Of a DNA stretch of 64,000 nt, positions 18,501 through 25,741 are shown piece after piece. The notes under the pieces are model-generated. The model was not told where the DNA came from. It searched no databases and saw nothing but the letters and a program-made list of their open reading frames with translations. Each line of letters starts with the position of its first letter. Position 1 is the first letter of the stretch. The DNA comes from Lewinellaceae bacterium (lineage in GTDB: Bacteria > Bacteroidota > Bacteroidia > Chitinophagales > Saprospiraceae): assembly GCA_020636375.1 (NCBI GenBank), contig JACJXZ010000003.1, positions 62,001 through 126,000 of the forward strand, written 5' to 3'. Both the position numbers and the translations under genes were made by a program.

Positions 18501-18694
18501 TCCAGGGCTAGCAGGACTGTGTCCAATAGTAGGCAGGCAGCGTCCAGGTTGTTGTTTTCTGCGAGGGCGACGGCGCGGTCCACGGCAGCATAAACCGGAA
18601 GCGTATCGCCGGGCAGGCCCCGCTTTGAAAAGCAGCCTGCTGCGAAAATGATTAGCAATAAAATTCCTGCCGTTTGAAAAAGCTTGTTGGTCAT
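15506..18694 (-). CDS. Exported TPR-CHAT (caspase-like) protein, copy 1
   Basis: 1062 residues from ATG at 18694. The start is chosen because it gives a lipoprotein signal, IIFAAGC; the frame continues upstream only by running through the neighbouring gene. Residues about 60-640 are tetratricopeptide repeats. The C-terminal about 380 residues form a CHAT domain with the His-Cys dyad His920 (LPTHGKAD) and Cys967 (LSACETA). CHAT domains are caspase/separase-fold cysteine proteases, often triggered through attached TPRs; here the lipobox predicts action outside the cytoplasm. The last 1.1 kb is nearly identical to the neighbouring gene while the TPR halves differ. Substrate unknown. Confidence 0.88.
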   Translation of the reverse strand: MTNKLFQTAGILLLIIFAAGCFSKRGLPGDTLPVYAAVDRAVALAENNNLDAACLLLDTVLLALDQMEDVDSIRLANGLNIEVRCLLKEGDIEAARRTAHHVLSIRRAIFPMVSRQVMQALTSLGVALDHAGELDSALMVKEEAFRIGLKVVGEEDSEMMPLYNNLAGTYNNMGQFAKAEEIAQKALEICRRKYPGNKLFLGHLSNTLAVAREGLGKFAGALELKKQALAYWEEATGPEGVDAGIGHLNLGAAYYFQAAYRKAVFHLERSLHIFEAALGKGHPYVGAVLNNLSACYEVMQDYGQALHYSRRAMFLREASLPPHHADLGQSYHNFGVLLSKTEQPDSALVYLGKALDVYEKAVGKEEAIYQSTLTTLGIVLSETGRHEEALSYLRQARAGLAGLFGEPHHLVSDADLALGDAYHLKGDYPQATRAYEQALQARKRLFGNRHPDVAGACNSLAENYARQGKYEEAIEYFGLALEANRPDTAQDSLSIYLPGEYYRSLAGKGIALAQTYWQTGDPEQKESAASALDEAIAIIEGERANLTFSQSKKQLSALAQPAISAAIQLKIRSAAPAGKDKEAAFLLSERSKAMLLLEAIREANALSFGGVPDSLVEKEQDLNTQMNELENAILEESRKGGQADRASIADNNRQLFEAQRAYVKLKERLARDHREYYRLKFEQRLAGIKEVQDSLLDDGQALLEYFVGDSSIFIFLVKKDDYQVFEVKRDFPLKDWVEQLRHHISRPHIANLEAYAEVAPKLYDKLLAPVAGQLPERLIIVPDGILGYIPFEALLTEAPQNAYQAEHFPYLLRQKQISYSYSATLLREMQQKKHRQAPTRGMLAMAPFADTDTILTSHLDQSDWLADMRSGTLRPLPWSGAELDSLKNIFHTDAFYGQDATEERFANLAGDYRFIHLPTHGKADSRTGDYSWLAFAPRPDSLENELLYVRDLYNLSLNADLVALSACETAAGELQRGEGIISLARAFAYAGAKSIATTLWQVNDRRIQELMVSFYRYLRAGLPKDEALRRAKLDYLEAHSGTAAHPFYWAAVIGIGDMEAVK

Positions 18695-18725
18695 AAAAAG
18701 AGGTTGAAGTGAAGCGTTTCTTTTT

Positions 18726-18800
18726 TTAAGTACAAGTTCAAGTCCGAAAACGGCACCGCTCTGAATTTGCACTTGCACTTGTACTTGAACTTGAACTTTC
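18726..18800. repeat. Dispersed hairpin repeat (CAAGTTCA type), copy 2
   Basis: AAGTACAAGTTCAAGT pairs with a near-complement (15 of 16) across a centre holding CGGCACCGCTCTGAATTT, the centre also found at 1890-1956. It fills the 107-base gap between the two CHAT genes. Confidence 0.6.
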
Positions 18801-18801
18801 C

Positions 18802-21800
18802 CTATTTGAGAGCATCCATATCCCCAATCCCGATCACTGCCGCCCAAAAGCAGGGGTGGGCCGCCGTGCCGCTGTGCGCCTCCAGGTAGTCCAGTTTGGC
18901 GCGGCGCAGCGCCTCGTCCTTGGGCAGGCCGGCGCGCAGGTAGCGGTAAAAGCTCACCATCAGCTCCTGCGTGCTGCGGTCGTTGACCTGCCAGAGGGTG
19001 GTGGCGATGCTCTTGGCGCCCGCGTAGGCGAAGGCGCGCGCCAGGCTGATGATGCCCTCGCCGCGCTGCAGCTCGCCGGCGGCCGTCTCGCAGGCGGAGA
19101 GGGTGACGAGGTCGGCGTTGAGGGAGAGGTTGTAGAGGTCGCGTACGTAGAGCAGCTCGTTTTCCAGGCTGTCGGGCCGGGGCGCGAAGGCCAGCCAGGA
19201 GTAGTCGCCCGCGCGGCTGTCGGCCTTGCCGTGGGTGGGCAGGTGGATAAAACGGTAGTCGCCGGCCAGATTGGCAAAGCGCTCTTCGGTGGCGTCCTGG
19301 CCGTAGAAGGCGTCGGTGTGGAAAATATCTTTCAGGCTGTCCAGCTCGGCGCCCGACCACGGCAGGGGCCGGAGGGTGTCGCTGCGCAGGTCGGCCAGCC
19401 AGTCGCTCTGGTCGAGGTGGCTGGTCAGGATGGTGTCCGTATCGGCGAAGGGGGCCATAGCGAGCATCCCGCGGGTGGGCGCCTGCCGGTGCTTTTTCTG
19501 TTGCATCTCCCGCAGCAGGGTAGCGGAGTAGCTGTAGCTGATTTGTTTCTGCCGCAGCAGGTAGGGAAAATGCTCCGCCTGGTAGGCGTTCTGCGGCGCT
19601 TCGGTGAGCAGGGCTTCAAAGGGGATGTATCCCAGGATGCCGTCGGGCACGATGATCAGGCGCTCGGGCAGTTGGCCGGCTACGGGGGCGAGCAGCTTGT
19701 CGTACAGTTTCGGAGCCACTTCCGCGTAGGCCTCCATGTTGGCGATGTGGCGCCGGCTGATGTGGTGCCGCAGTTGTTCCACCCAGTCTTTCAGGGGGAA
19801 GTCGCGCTTTACCTCGTATACCTGATAATCGTCCTTCTTCACCAGAAAGATGAAGATGGAGCTGTCGCCGACGAAGTATTCGAGCAGGGCCTGGCCGTCG
19901 TCCAGCAGGCTGTCCTGCACCTCCTGCACGGAGACGGTGCTGAGGTCGTATTTGAGGTTGTAGTACTCGGGGTATTCGGTTTCGAAGCGGGCTTTGAGGC
20001 TGTCGTAGGCCTGGTTGAGGTCGAAGAGGCGGGAGCTGATGGCCAGCACAGTGGTGTCGGTCTCTTCGAGGCCTTCGCTGAGTTTTTCCTGGCGCTTTTT
20101 GTCGTAGTAGGTGATGTCGACGCGGAGGTCATACTCTTTTTCCAGGAGGCTGTCGGGGATGTTGGCGAAGTGGAGGGCGTTGGATTCCTGGATGGATTGG
20201 TAGAGGAGGAGGGATTTGGAGCGTTCGGAATAATCAAAAGCAGATTGTAATTTTGTATCATGTTCCAGGAGCAGCAGGGTGGTTTGGATCGCCTCTTCTA
20301 AAAGCGATTGTTGCATTGACAAAAACACAGATCTACTCTCATCTCCGCTATAAAAAGCCAACCCCATCTGAAGGGATTGAATTGCTAAATCAAAATGTTT
20401 TTTAGCACCCCAAAGTAGCTTAGGCTTATTTTTATTCGACCAGGAAAAAAAGTTCTTTCCTTTGAGGTGAAGCGTCTTAGCTAATCCAAGCTGGTTTGGA
20501 TATTCATCGTTGTTTAATACGGCTAAAGAAATATCAAATACTGAGTCTGCTTTTTCAAATTGTGATTCTTTTGAATAACAAACGGCTAAATTATTCAAGT
20601 TGCGAAAAAGGTCTGTAAACCCTTCGCCGTATAGCCCTTTCAATATTTCTACAGTCTGCATAAAACAATTTCTGGCATCTTCTAAGTTTTCATTATTTAA
20701 ATGGACTCCGCATAAATTCGATAAAGCGAAAATACTTGAAAAACTTTCTTTTCCGAAAATTTCTAAGGCAAGTGCTCTTGATTCCTCCAGAATTTTGATA
20801 GCTGACTCATATTCTTCTAAACCAATATAACACTGACCTAGCCCGTAGTAAGAGGAAATAATTTCAAAATGCTTAAGCCCCAAAGCTGATTTCCTGATCT
20901 CCAGCCCCTTTTGAATGTTTTCCAACGCCTTTGAAAAAAGCCCTAATTCCAGGTAAATAGTGCCTAAATTATGATAAGTAGTTCCAACCAAAGAGTGATT
21001 TTTCCCAAATGTATTTAGTCTAATCATCAATGTTTTTTCATAACAGTCAAGTGCTCTGTTAAGGTCTCCTAAAGTATGATATACCAGACCTAGATGGTTA
21101 TACAAATAAGCACGACTCGGATGATTGGGAGGAAAAAATTTACGATATATTTTTTCCACATCAGTGAAAATAGTTAAAGCTTTATTGTGCTGTCCTAAAT
21201 AATAATAACACACCCCAAGGTTGTCCACGGAAATAGCCGTGGTAGGATGAAACTTTCCTAAAAGTTCTTCCCTGATTTGGACGCTTTTTTCAAAATGCTC
21301 TATGGCTCTATGAATATCTCCTTCTTCCAGCTTAACCGTCCCCAGGTTATTGTATGTTTTTGCAATGCTTAGGCTATCAGTGCTATCAGTGTTTTTTTGA
21401 ATGGCTAAAACTTTTTCCAAGTAGGAGGTTGCTTGGGAATATTCACTTCTTGCGAGATGTAGCATTCCAATATTGTTTAATGAAGTTACAACCGCAGGAT
21501 GCTCTGATGGCAATAAGGAATCTCTTATCGCAAAGGCTTTTTCGTAGTTAATTAGTGCCGAGTCTAACTGCTCTAATGTTTTGAAACAGTAACCCAAAAC
21601 GTTATAACAGGTTGCTTGGTCAAGAGTGTTATCTAAGCCGATTTCTGCAAATAAACCAATTGCATTTTGAAGATTAGCTTTAGCTTCATGATAATTTCCT
21701 AGATAAATATTACAAACCCCAAGGGAATTCAAAACTTCACAAATTTCTTTTGATCTAGGGCCAACGGTTCCTATATAAATTTCTTTTGATTTCTTGATAG

Positions 21801-22002
21801 CGGTTAAGGCTCCTCTATAGTTACCTTGCCCTACTTCTCTACTAGCCTCTTCCAACAACCCCCTCGCCCGACTTGTATCCGCCATCGTATACCTCACAGT
21901 ATCAGTCAAGACACTGTCCACCCCCTGCGCCCCGCCGAACCGGGGGCAGAAAAGAAAAAGCACCAGGAAAACGATGGAAGGGAAAAAGCGCGCTGCGGCC
22001 AT
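18802..22002 (-). CDS. Exported TPR-CHAT (caspase-like) protein, copy 2
   Basis: 1066 residues with a cleavable signal peptide (MAAARFFPSIVFLVLFLF). About 12 TPRs of the 42-residue NLG/Y type (about 40-540) are followed by a linker helix region and a C-terminal CHAT domain with His924 (THGKAD) and Cys971 (SACETA). Base composition is mosaic: about 20235-21850 is clearly AT-rich, while the CHAT-coding 18802-19920 is GC-rich and nearly identical to copy 1. The TPR half therefore looks older or of different origin, and the CHAT half looks recently homogenised or acquired. It is the upstream member of the CHAT pair and diverges from the ECF sigma gene. Confidence 0.88.
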   Translation of the reverse strand: MAAARFFPSIVFLVLFLFCPRFGGAQGVDSVLTDTVRYTMADTSRARGLLEEASREVGQGNYRGALTAIKKSKEIYIGTVGPRSKEICEVLNSLGVCNIYLGNYHEAKANLQNAIGLFAEIGLDNTLDQATCYNVLGYCFKTLEQLDSALINYEKAFAIRDSLLPSEHPAVVTSLNNIGMLHLARSEYSQATSYLEKVLAIQKNTDSTDSLSIAKTYNNLGTVKLEEGDIHRAIEHFEKSVQIREELLGKFHPTTAISVDNLGVCYYYLGQHNKALTIFTDVEKIYRKFFPPNHPSRAYLYNHLGLVYHTLGDLNRALDCYEKTLMIRLNTFGKNHSLVGTTYHNLGTIYLELGLFSKALENIQKGLEIRKSALGLKHFEIISSYYGLGQCYIGLEEYESAIKILEESRALALEIFGKESFSSIFALSNLCGVHLNNENLEDARNCFMQTVEILKGLYGEGFTDLFRNLNNLAVCYSKESQFEKADSVFDISLAVLNNDEYPNQLGLAKTLHLKGKNFFSWSNKNKPKLLWGAKKHFDLAIQSLQMGLAFYSGDESRSVFLSMQQSLLEEAIQTTLLLLEHDTKLQSAFDYSERSKSLLLYQSIQESNALHFANIPDSLLEKEYDLRVDITYYDKKRQEKLSEGLEETDTTVLAISSRLFDLNQAYDSLKARFETEYPEYYNLKYDLSTVSVQEVQDSLLDDGQALLEYFVGDSSIFIFLVKKDDYQVYEVKRDFPLKDWVEQLRHHISRRHIANMEAYAEVAPKLYDKLLAPVAGQLPERLIIVPDGILGYIPFEALLTEAPQNAYQAEHFPYLLRQKQISYSYSATLLREMQQKKHRQAPTRGMLAMAPFADTDTILTSHLDQSDWLADLRSDTLRPLPWSGAELDSLKDIFHTDAFYGQDATEERFANLAGDYRFIHLPTHGKADSRAGDYSWLAFAPRPDSLENELLYVRDLYNLSLNADLVTLSACETAAGELQRGEGIISLARAFAYAGAKSIATTLWQVNDRSTQELMVSFYRYLRAGLPKDEALRRAKLDYLEAHSGTAAHPCFWAAVIGIGDMDALK

Positions 22003-22035
22003 TGATACAGGTTTTAAGCGTGTTGCCTGTTGTTA

Positions 22036-22080
22036 GTTGTCCGTTGTTTGTTGCCAAACCAGCAACAAACAACGGACAAC
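22036..22080. repeat. Perfect 19-bp hairpin (GTTGTCCGTTGTTTG type)
   Basis: Arms 22036-22054 and 22062-22080 are perfectly complementary with a 7-base loop. It lies 34 bases upstream of the second CHAT gene start. A related imperfect hairpin is at 47731-47803. Confidence 0.65.
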
Positions 22081-22183
22081 CGACAACCAACCGCAAAATA
22101 GGAAAAGGCGGGAACAATGTGGCCGGGTTTCGGGTGTTTTTTTTACCGCATACGAGTTTTTCAGGGGGGCAAAGGCTTTTAAT

Positions 22184-22376
22184 CACATAGGGCACATAGC
22201 CCGTTGTCCGATGCGGTTCAGGAGGGATGGGCATCCGGCGTTTTTTTTGCCACATAGGGCACATAGCGGTTTTCACATAGGGCACATAGCCCGTTGTCCG
22301 ATGCGGTTCAGGAGGGATGGGCATCCGGCGTTTTTTGCCACATAGGGCACATAGTGGTTTTCACATAGGGCACATA
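22184..22376. repeat. CACATAGGGCACATAG-type array 4, 90-bp tandem duplication
   Basis: A unit comprising CACATAGGGCACATAG, CCCGTTGTCCGATG, GGTTCAGGAGGGATGGGC and ATCCGGCGTTTTTT is repeated at a 90-base offset (22201 versus 22291), ending in a further CACATAG pair. The two units are almost identical, indicating a recent duplication. Confidence 0.7.
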
Positions 22377-22441
22377 GCGCAATGTAGACGAATACTCCCC
22401 GCTCATTGGACATCTGGCAAGTGTTTCCAGACATTACTACG

Positions 22442-22528
22442 CATCTCCATGTATTTCCATGTATCTCCATGTATTTCAATATATTTCCACGTCCTTTCAC
22501 CCATTTCCATGTATTTCCACGTATTTCC
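22442..22528. repeat. Degenerate TCCATGTATT tandem repeat
   Basis: About seven imperfect copies of a 10-base unit lie upstream of the ECF sigma gene, between the CACATAG array and the putative promoter. Confidence 0.6.
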
Positions 22529-22599
22529 CTTTCACAAAAGCCCTCCCCAGTTTGAATAATTTCCCTTTTCAATTATCTTGTAAAAAAATGCCCCTCAAG

Positions 22600-22628
22600 G
22601 GCACATTCACCAGTTTACTTTCACTAAC
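22600..22628 (+). promoter_or_regulatory. Putative autoregulatory ECF promoter, GGCACA-N14-TTCACTAAC
   Basis: GGCACA (22600-22605) and TTCACTAAC (22620-22628) keep the 14-base spacing of the elements before the two protease genes and match 12 of 15 box positions. It ends 15 bases before the sigma factor ATG, consistent with an autoregulated ECF sigma gene. Confidence 0.5.
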
Positions 22629-22643
22629 CTCACGAAGCAATTC

Positions 22644-23258
22644 ATGTACACCGATGCCCAGATCGTAGCCATGATGCAGGGAAGCCGTGAAGAGCAGGAC
22701 AAAGCGCTGGAGGATTTCTTCGGCAACCCCGGGCACCGCAACGCCGTCCTGAAAACGATAACAGGCAAGGGCGGGACGGAACACGAGGCCGAAGACGCCT
22801 TCTCGAAGGGAATCATGATATTCTGGCGCCACCTCCGCAATGGCAATTTCCGGGGGGATAGCACCCTGCACACCTACTTCGTAGGCATCTGCAAGGGCTG
22901 CTGGCTGGACGGCCGCAAGAGCAGCCACTTCAAGCGGACCACCCTGACCGACGACTTGCCTGCCCTGGATCAGGAACGCGAGGAACGCCAGGATACGCCG
23001 GAGGCAGCGCTGCTCGCCAAAGAACGGGACGAACAACTCCGGGAAATACTGGGCCTGCTCGGCGAGCGCTGCCAAAAGGCCATATTGATGAAATACCAGG
23101 GCTACAGCAGCGAAGATATAAAAGAACAGCTCGGCCTGTCCGGCGAAGAACAAGTCCGTAAGGTTCGGTACAAGTGTATGACGAAACTCCGGGACAGGAT
23201 AAAAGAGGACCCCCGATTGTATGCCATTTTAAAGAGCCTGATCAATGGAAAAGGATAA
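22644..23258 (+). CDS. ECF-type RNA polymerase sigma factor
   Basis: 204 residues. Region 2 covers about residues 15-95 (EAEDAFSKGIMIFWRHL, then FRGDSTLHTYFVGICKGCWLD, the core and -10 recognition helices). Region 4 is at about 140-195 with a helix-turn-helix (QKAILMKYQGYSSEDIKEQL). There is no region 1.1 or 3, so it is an ECF factor that directs polymerase to a small regulon. The next gene overlaps it by 14 bases and encodes a membrane protein with an anti-sigma-like N-terminus. A GGSACA-N14-YTCACTAAY element precedes this gene and two secreted-protease genes, so autoregulation and control of secreted proteases are inferred. Confidence 0.9.
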   Translation: MYTDAQIVAMMQGSREEQDKALEDFFGNPGHRNAVLKTITGKGGTEHEAEDAFSKGIMIFWRHLRNGNFRGDSTLHTYFVGICKGCWLDGRKSSHFKRTTLTDDLPALDQEREERQDTPEAALLAKERDEQLREILGLLGERCQKAILMKYQGYSSEDIKEQLGLSGEEQVRKVRYKCMTKLRDRIKEDPRLYAILKSLINGKG

Positions 23259-24264
23259 AGATAAATACGAAGCCTTATACTATCAACTGGAAGACTACCT
23301 GGACGGCAAGCTCCCGGAAAAGGAAAGCAAGGCGCTGCAGGCCCGGATCGCCGCCGAAGAGGAGGTAGCAGAGCAGCTGGCGCTCGTCCGCCTGGAGCGC
23401 GAACTGGCCCGCCTCATGGATGAGGACGAGATGGAGGCCAAAATGAAACAATGGGCCGGTAAGCCGAAAGAGGAGAATGGCGCGCCGCCGGCCGGAAGGG
23501 GAGGGGGTAACCGCTGGCTGTGGGGCGGGGTGATCCTCGCGTGCCTGCTGGCAGTTGGTTACTGGTTTTTTATGCCTGAACCGCCGCCGGGTGGCCAGGG
23601 GCAGGAACAAATTGGGGCAGATCAACCCAATGAGCCCTCCTCCCCGGACGAGGGGACGCTATCGCCGGACGCACAGCAAGGCGGAGAAACCACAACCTCC
23701 GGGCAGGAACGGCAACTGACGGATACGGTCCCGGGAACTGCCCCGCCTCCAACGGCCCCCGAAAAAAAGCCTCCGGTAGCAGAAACGCCCACCCGCCAAG
23801 AAAAAGATAAGGCGCAGCAACTGGCCCTCGCCCTGGCCAAAACGACCTCGCCTATTGAGCACACCGGCGCCCGAAACGCCGACCGCCGCTCAGCGGATGA
23901 AGAGGAGTCGCCCCTGGACAAGGGCTTTCGCCTCATGGGCGAAAACAACCTCAAAGGGGCACGGGAAACCCTGGAGGCCATCCCCCCGGAACCCCGGGGC
24001 ATCTACCTCAACGCCCGCCAGTACCTGGCCTATGTCTATTTCGAGCAAGGAGACTACCAGGCTGCTATCCCCGTCTTAGAGGACCTCATCCGCATCCCAT
24101 ACGCCGATGCAGGCAAGATGAAGTGGTACCTGGCCCTGGCCTATTTGTCCACAGGAAACACCGGCAAAGGGCTGCCGCTGGCCCGGGAGGTGGCGGCAAA
24201 TGATCGGGAAAAGAAGGCGCAGGAGGCGGCTGTAAAATTGCTGAGGGATTTGGGAGAGAAGTGA
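23245..24264 (+). CDS. Single-span TPR membrane protein, possible anti-sigma factor
   Basis: 339 residues. The N-terminal about 75 cytoplasmic residues (LEDYLDGKLPEKESKALQAR and on) resemble the short helical N-terminus of anti-sigma proteins but lack the HxxxCxxC zinc motif. One transmembrane helix spans about 90-110. A Pro/Gly/Gln/Thr-rich stretch (112-200) is followed by TPR-like helices (about 215-335), predicted on the outer side of the inner membrane. The start overlaps the sigma gene by 14 bases, implying translational coupling. It probably senses an envelope signal through the TPRs and holds the sigma factor. That role is inferred from position and topology, not from a diagnostic motif. 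Confidence 0.8.
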   Translation: MEKDKDKYEALYYQLEDYLDGKLPEKESKALQARIAAEEEVAEQLALVRLERELARLMDEDEMEAKMKQWAGKPKEENGAPPAGRGGGNRWLWGGVILACLLAVGYWFFMPEPPPGGQGQEQIGADQPNEPSSPDEGTLSPDAQQGGETTTSGQERQLTDTVPGTAPPPTAPEKKPPVAETPTRQEKDKAQQLALALAKTTSPIEHTGARNADRRSADEEESPLDKGFRLMGENNLKGARETLEAIPPEPRGIYLNARQYLAYVYFEQGDYQAAIPVLEDLIRIPYADAGKMKWYLALAYLSTGNTGKGLPLAREVAANDREKKAQEAAVKLLRDLGEK

Positions 24265-24295
24265 AGGTCCGGCGCCCATTATTTCCCGGCACCTG

Positions 24296-24337
24296 TTGCT
24301 ATTATGCCCAACAAACATTATGTTTGTAAAGCATAAT
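24296..24337 (+). promoter_or_regulatory. Bacteroidota promoter inside a two-tier palindrome
   Basis: TTG (24296-24298), 20 bases, then TATGTTTG (24319-24326) fits the Bacteroidota -33/-7 consensus. The -7 box lies in a palindrome centred on 24319: ATTATGC (24301) and ACAAAC (24311) are mirrored exactly by GTTTGT (24322) and GCATAAT (24331). It ends 8 bases before the GTG start of the ATPase gene, as expected for an autorepressor operator. Confidence 0.65.
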
Positions 24338-24345
24338 ATTCGCCT

Positions 24346-25728
24346 GTGCCATTCTACAACCGCCAGAACGAAGTCCGCCGCCTGCGCAGAGCACTTTCCA
24401 GCAACAAAGCCAACCTGATGGTGTTGTACGGTCGCCGCCGTTGCGGCAAATCTACCCTGATCAGGGAAGTGCTGTCAGAAGAAGACATTTACTTCATGGC
24501 GCCGCAGGCAGATGAGGCAGTTCAGCGCGCCCAACTGGCCAGCGTGATCTCTGCGCGGATTAAGGGATTCGATCAGGCTGTTTATCCCGACTGGGAATCC
24601 CTGTTCACCAGCCTGCAGAACAGTTTAGGGCACCGTACTCCGCCTATTGCCCTCTGCCTCGACGAATTTCCTTACCTGGCCAAGTCGTCTTCCCCTCTGC
24701 CCAGCCTCATTCAGAAAGTAGTGGACGAAGTCGGGCAGCGCAGGTTCCATCTCATTTTATGCGGCTCTTCCCAACAGATGATGCAGGGAATGGTGCTGGA
24801 CAGCACGGCGCCTCTGTACGGGCGGTCAAACGAAATCCTGAAGATTGCGCCCCTGGAAGCCGGATGGCTCATAGATAGCCTGAATTGCCCGCCTGCCCAG
24901 GCTGTCGGGGAGTATGCCACCTGGGGTGGCGTACCCCGGTACTGGGAAATACGGCAAGAATACGACACCTATGAAGAAGCGGTGAAAGATGCCATCCTGG
25001 ACCGCCTGGGAATTCTCCACGAAGAGCCCACCCGCCTCTTCCTGGACGATATGCGGGAGTCCGTCCAGGCCTATTCCATCCTGGCGCTCGTAGGTAAAGG
25101 CAGCCACAAACTGTCGGAGATCGCCGGCCGGCTGAACAAGCCCGCAACCCACCTGGCGCGCCCTCTGAACCGCCTGATCCAGCTTGGCTACCTGAAAAGG
25201 GAAATCCCGTTCGGGGAATCCCTGAAGTCCAGCAAAAGGACGCTTTACAAACTGGCAGATCCCTTTATGAATTTCTACTTCTCCTTCGTGTCGCCCAACC
25301 TGTCCCGCCTGGAATTGGGGCTTACGGAGCAGGTGTACGAAGGCCTGGCACCCCAGTTCAATGCCTTTTTTGCCGGCGAATGGGAAAACCTCTGCCGCCG
25401 CAGCGCGCCCATGGCGCCCATCTCCGGCCTGTCCTTCGGCCGGGCCTCCCGCTGGTGGGGGCCGAATGAAAATGGTGAAATGATGGAACTGGACCTCGTG
25501 GCCGAATCGGTGGATAAGAAATATCTACTGGTAGGGGAATGCAAATGGGCAGATATCGCCAATCCGGCCCCCATCTTCCGGAACCTGATCCAAAAGGCTC
25601 AATTGCTGCCAGGCCTGAAAAGCAGGAGTATCGTGCCGGCTTTATTCGCAAAATCGTCAGAAACAGAAGTAGGCGTAAATTTTCCAGTATTCACCCCCGC
25701 GGAAGTCATGGCACGGCTAAAACGATGA
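24346..25728 (+). CDS. AAA ATPase with DUF234-type C-terminus
   Basis: 460 residues from GTG; the start is typical of this family (MPFYNRQNEVRRL). Walker A is at about residues 28-38 (YGRRRCGKST), Walker B LCLDEFPYL at about 105-113, and sensor 1 CGSS near 143. A winged-helix segment (about 245-290) is followed by a DUF234-like region (YKLADPFMNFYFSFV onward) that ends in a PD-(D/E)XK-like fold: ELDLVAES with a downstream ECKW, the usual nuclease triad spacing. The family is widespread and patchily distributed in bacteria and archaea, and its role is unsettled; nuclease-linked or toxin-like functions have been suggested. A promoter-embedded palindrome precedes it. No partner gene is obvious. 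Confidence 0.87.
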   Translation: MPFYNRQNEVRRLRRALSSNKANLMVLYGRRRCGKSTLIREVLSEEDIYFMAPQADEAVQRAQLASVISARIKGFDQAVYPDWESLFTSLQNSLGHRTPPIALCLDEFPYLAKSSSPLPSLIQKVVDEVGQRRFHLILCGSSQQMMQGMVLDSTAPLYGRSNEILKIAPLEAGWLIDSLNCPPAQAVGEYATWGGVPRYWEIRQEYDTYEEAVKDAILDRLGILHEEPTRLFLDDMRESVQAYSILALVGKGSHKLSEIAGRLNKPATHLARPLNRLIQLGYLKREIPFGESLKSSKRTLYKLADPFMNFYFSFVSPNLSRLELGLTEQVYEGLAPQFNAFFAGEWENLCRRSAPMAPISGLSFGRASRWWGPNENGEMMELDLVAESVDKKYLLVGECKWADIANPAPIFRNLIQKAQLLPGLKSRSIVPALFAKSSETEVGVNFPVFTPAEVMARLKR

Positions 25729-25741
25729 GCCATCCCGCTCC

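Noticed and set aside
18695..19360. N-terminal extension of CHAT copy 1
   Set aside because: The frame stays open only as an out-of-frame reading of the neighbouring CHAT gene. The ATG at 18694 gives a proper lipoprotein signal.
15506..22002. Craspase (type III-E) or gasdermin defence system based on the TPR-CHAT genes
   Set aside because: No gRAMP/Cas7-11, Csx30, gasdermin or other partner gene is present, and these CHAT proteins carry export signals.
24346..25728. Transposase or insertion-sequence helper ATPase
   Set aside because: The protein has the DUF234-type C-terminus, there is no transposase gene, and there are no terminal inverted repeats bounding the gene.
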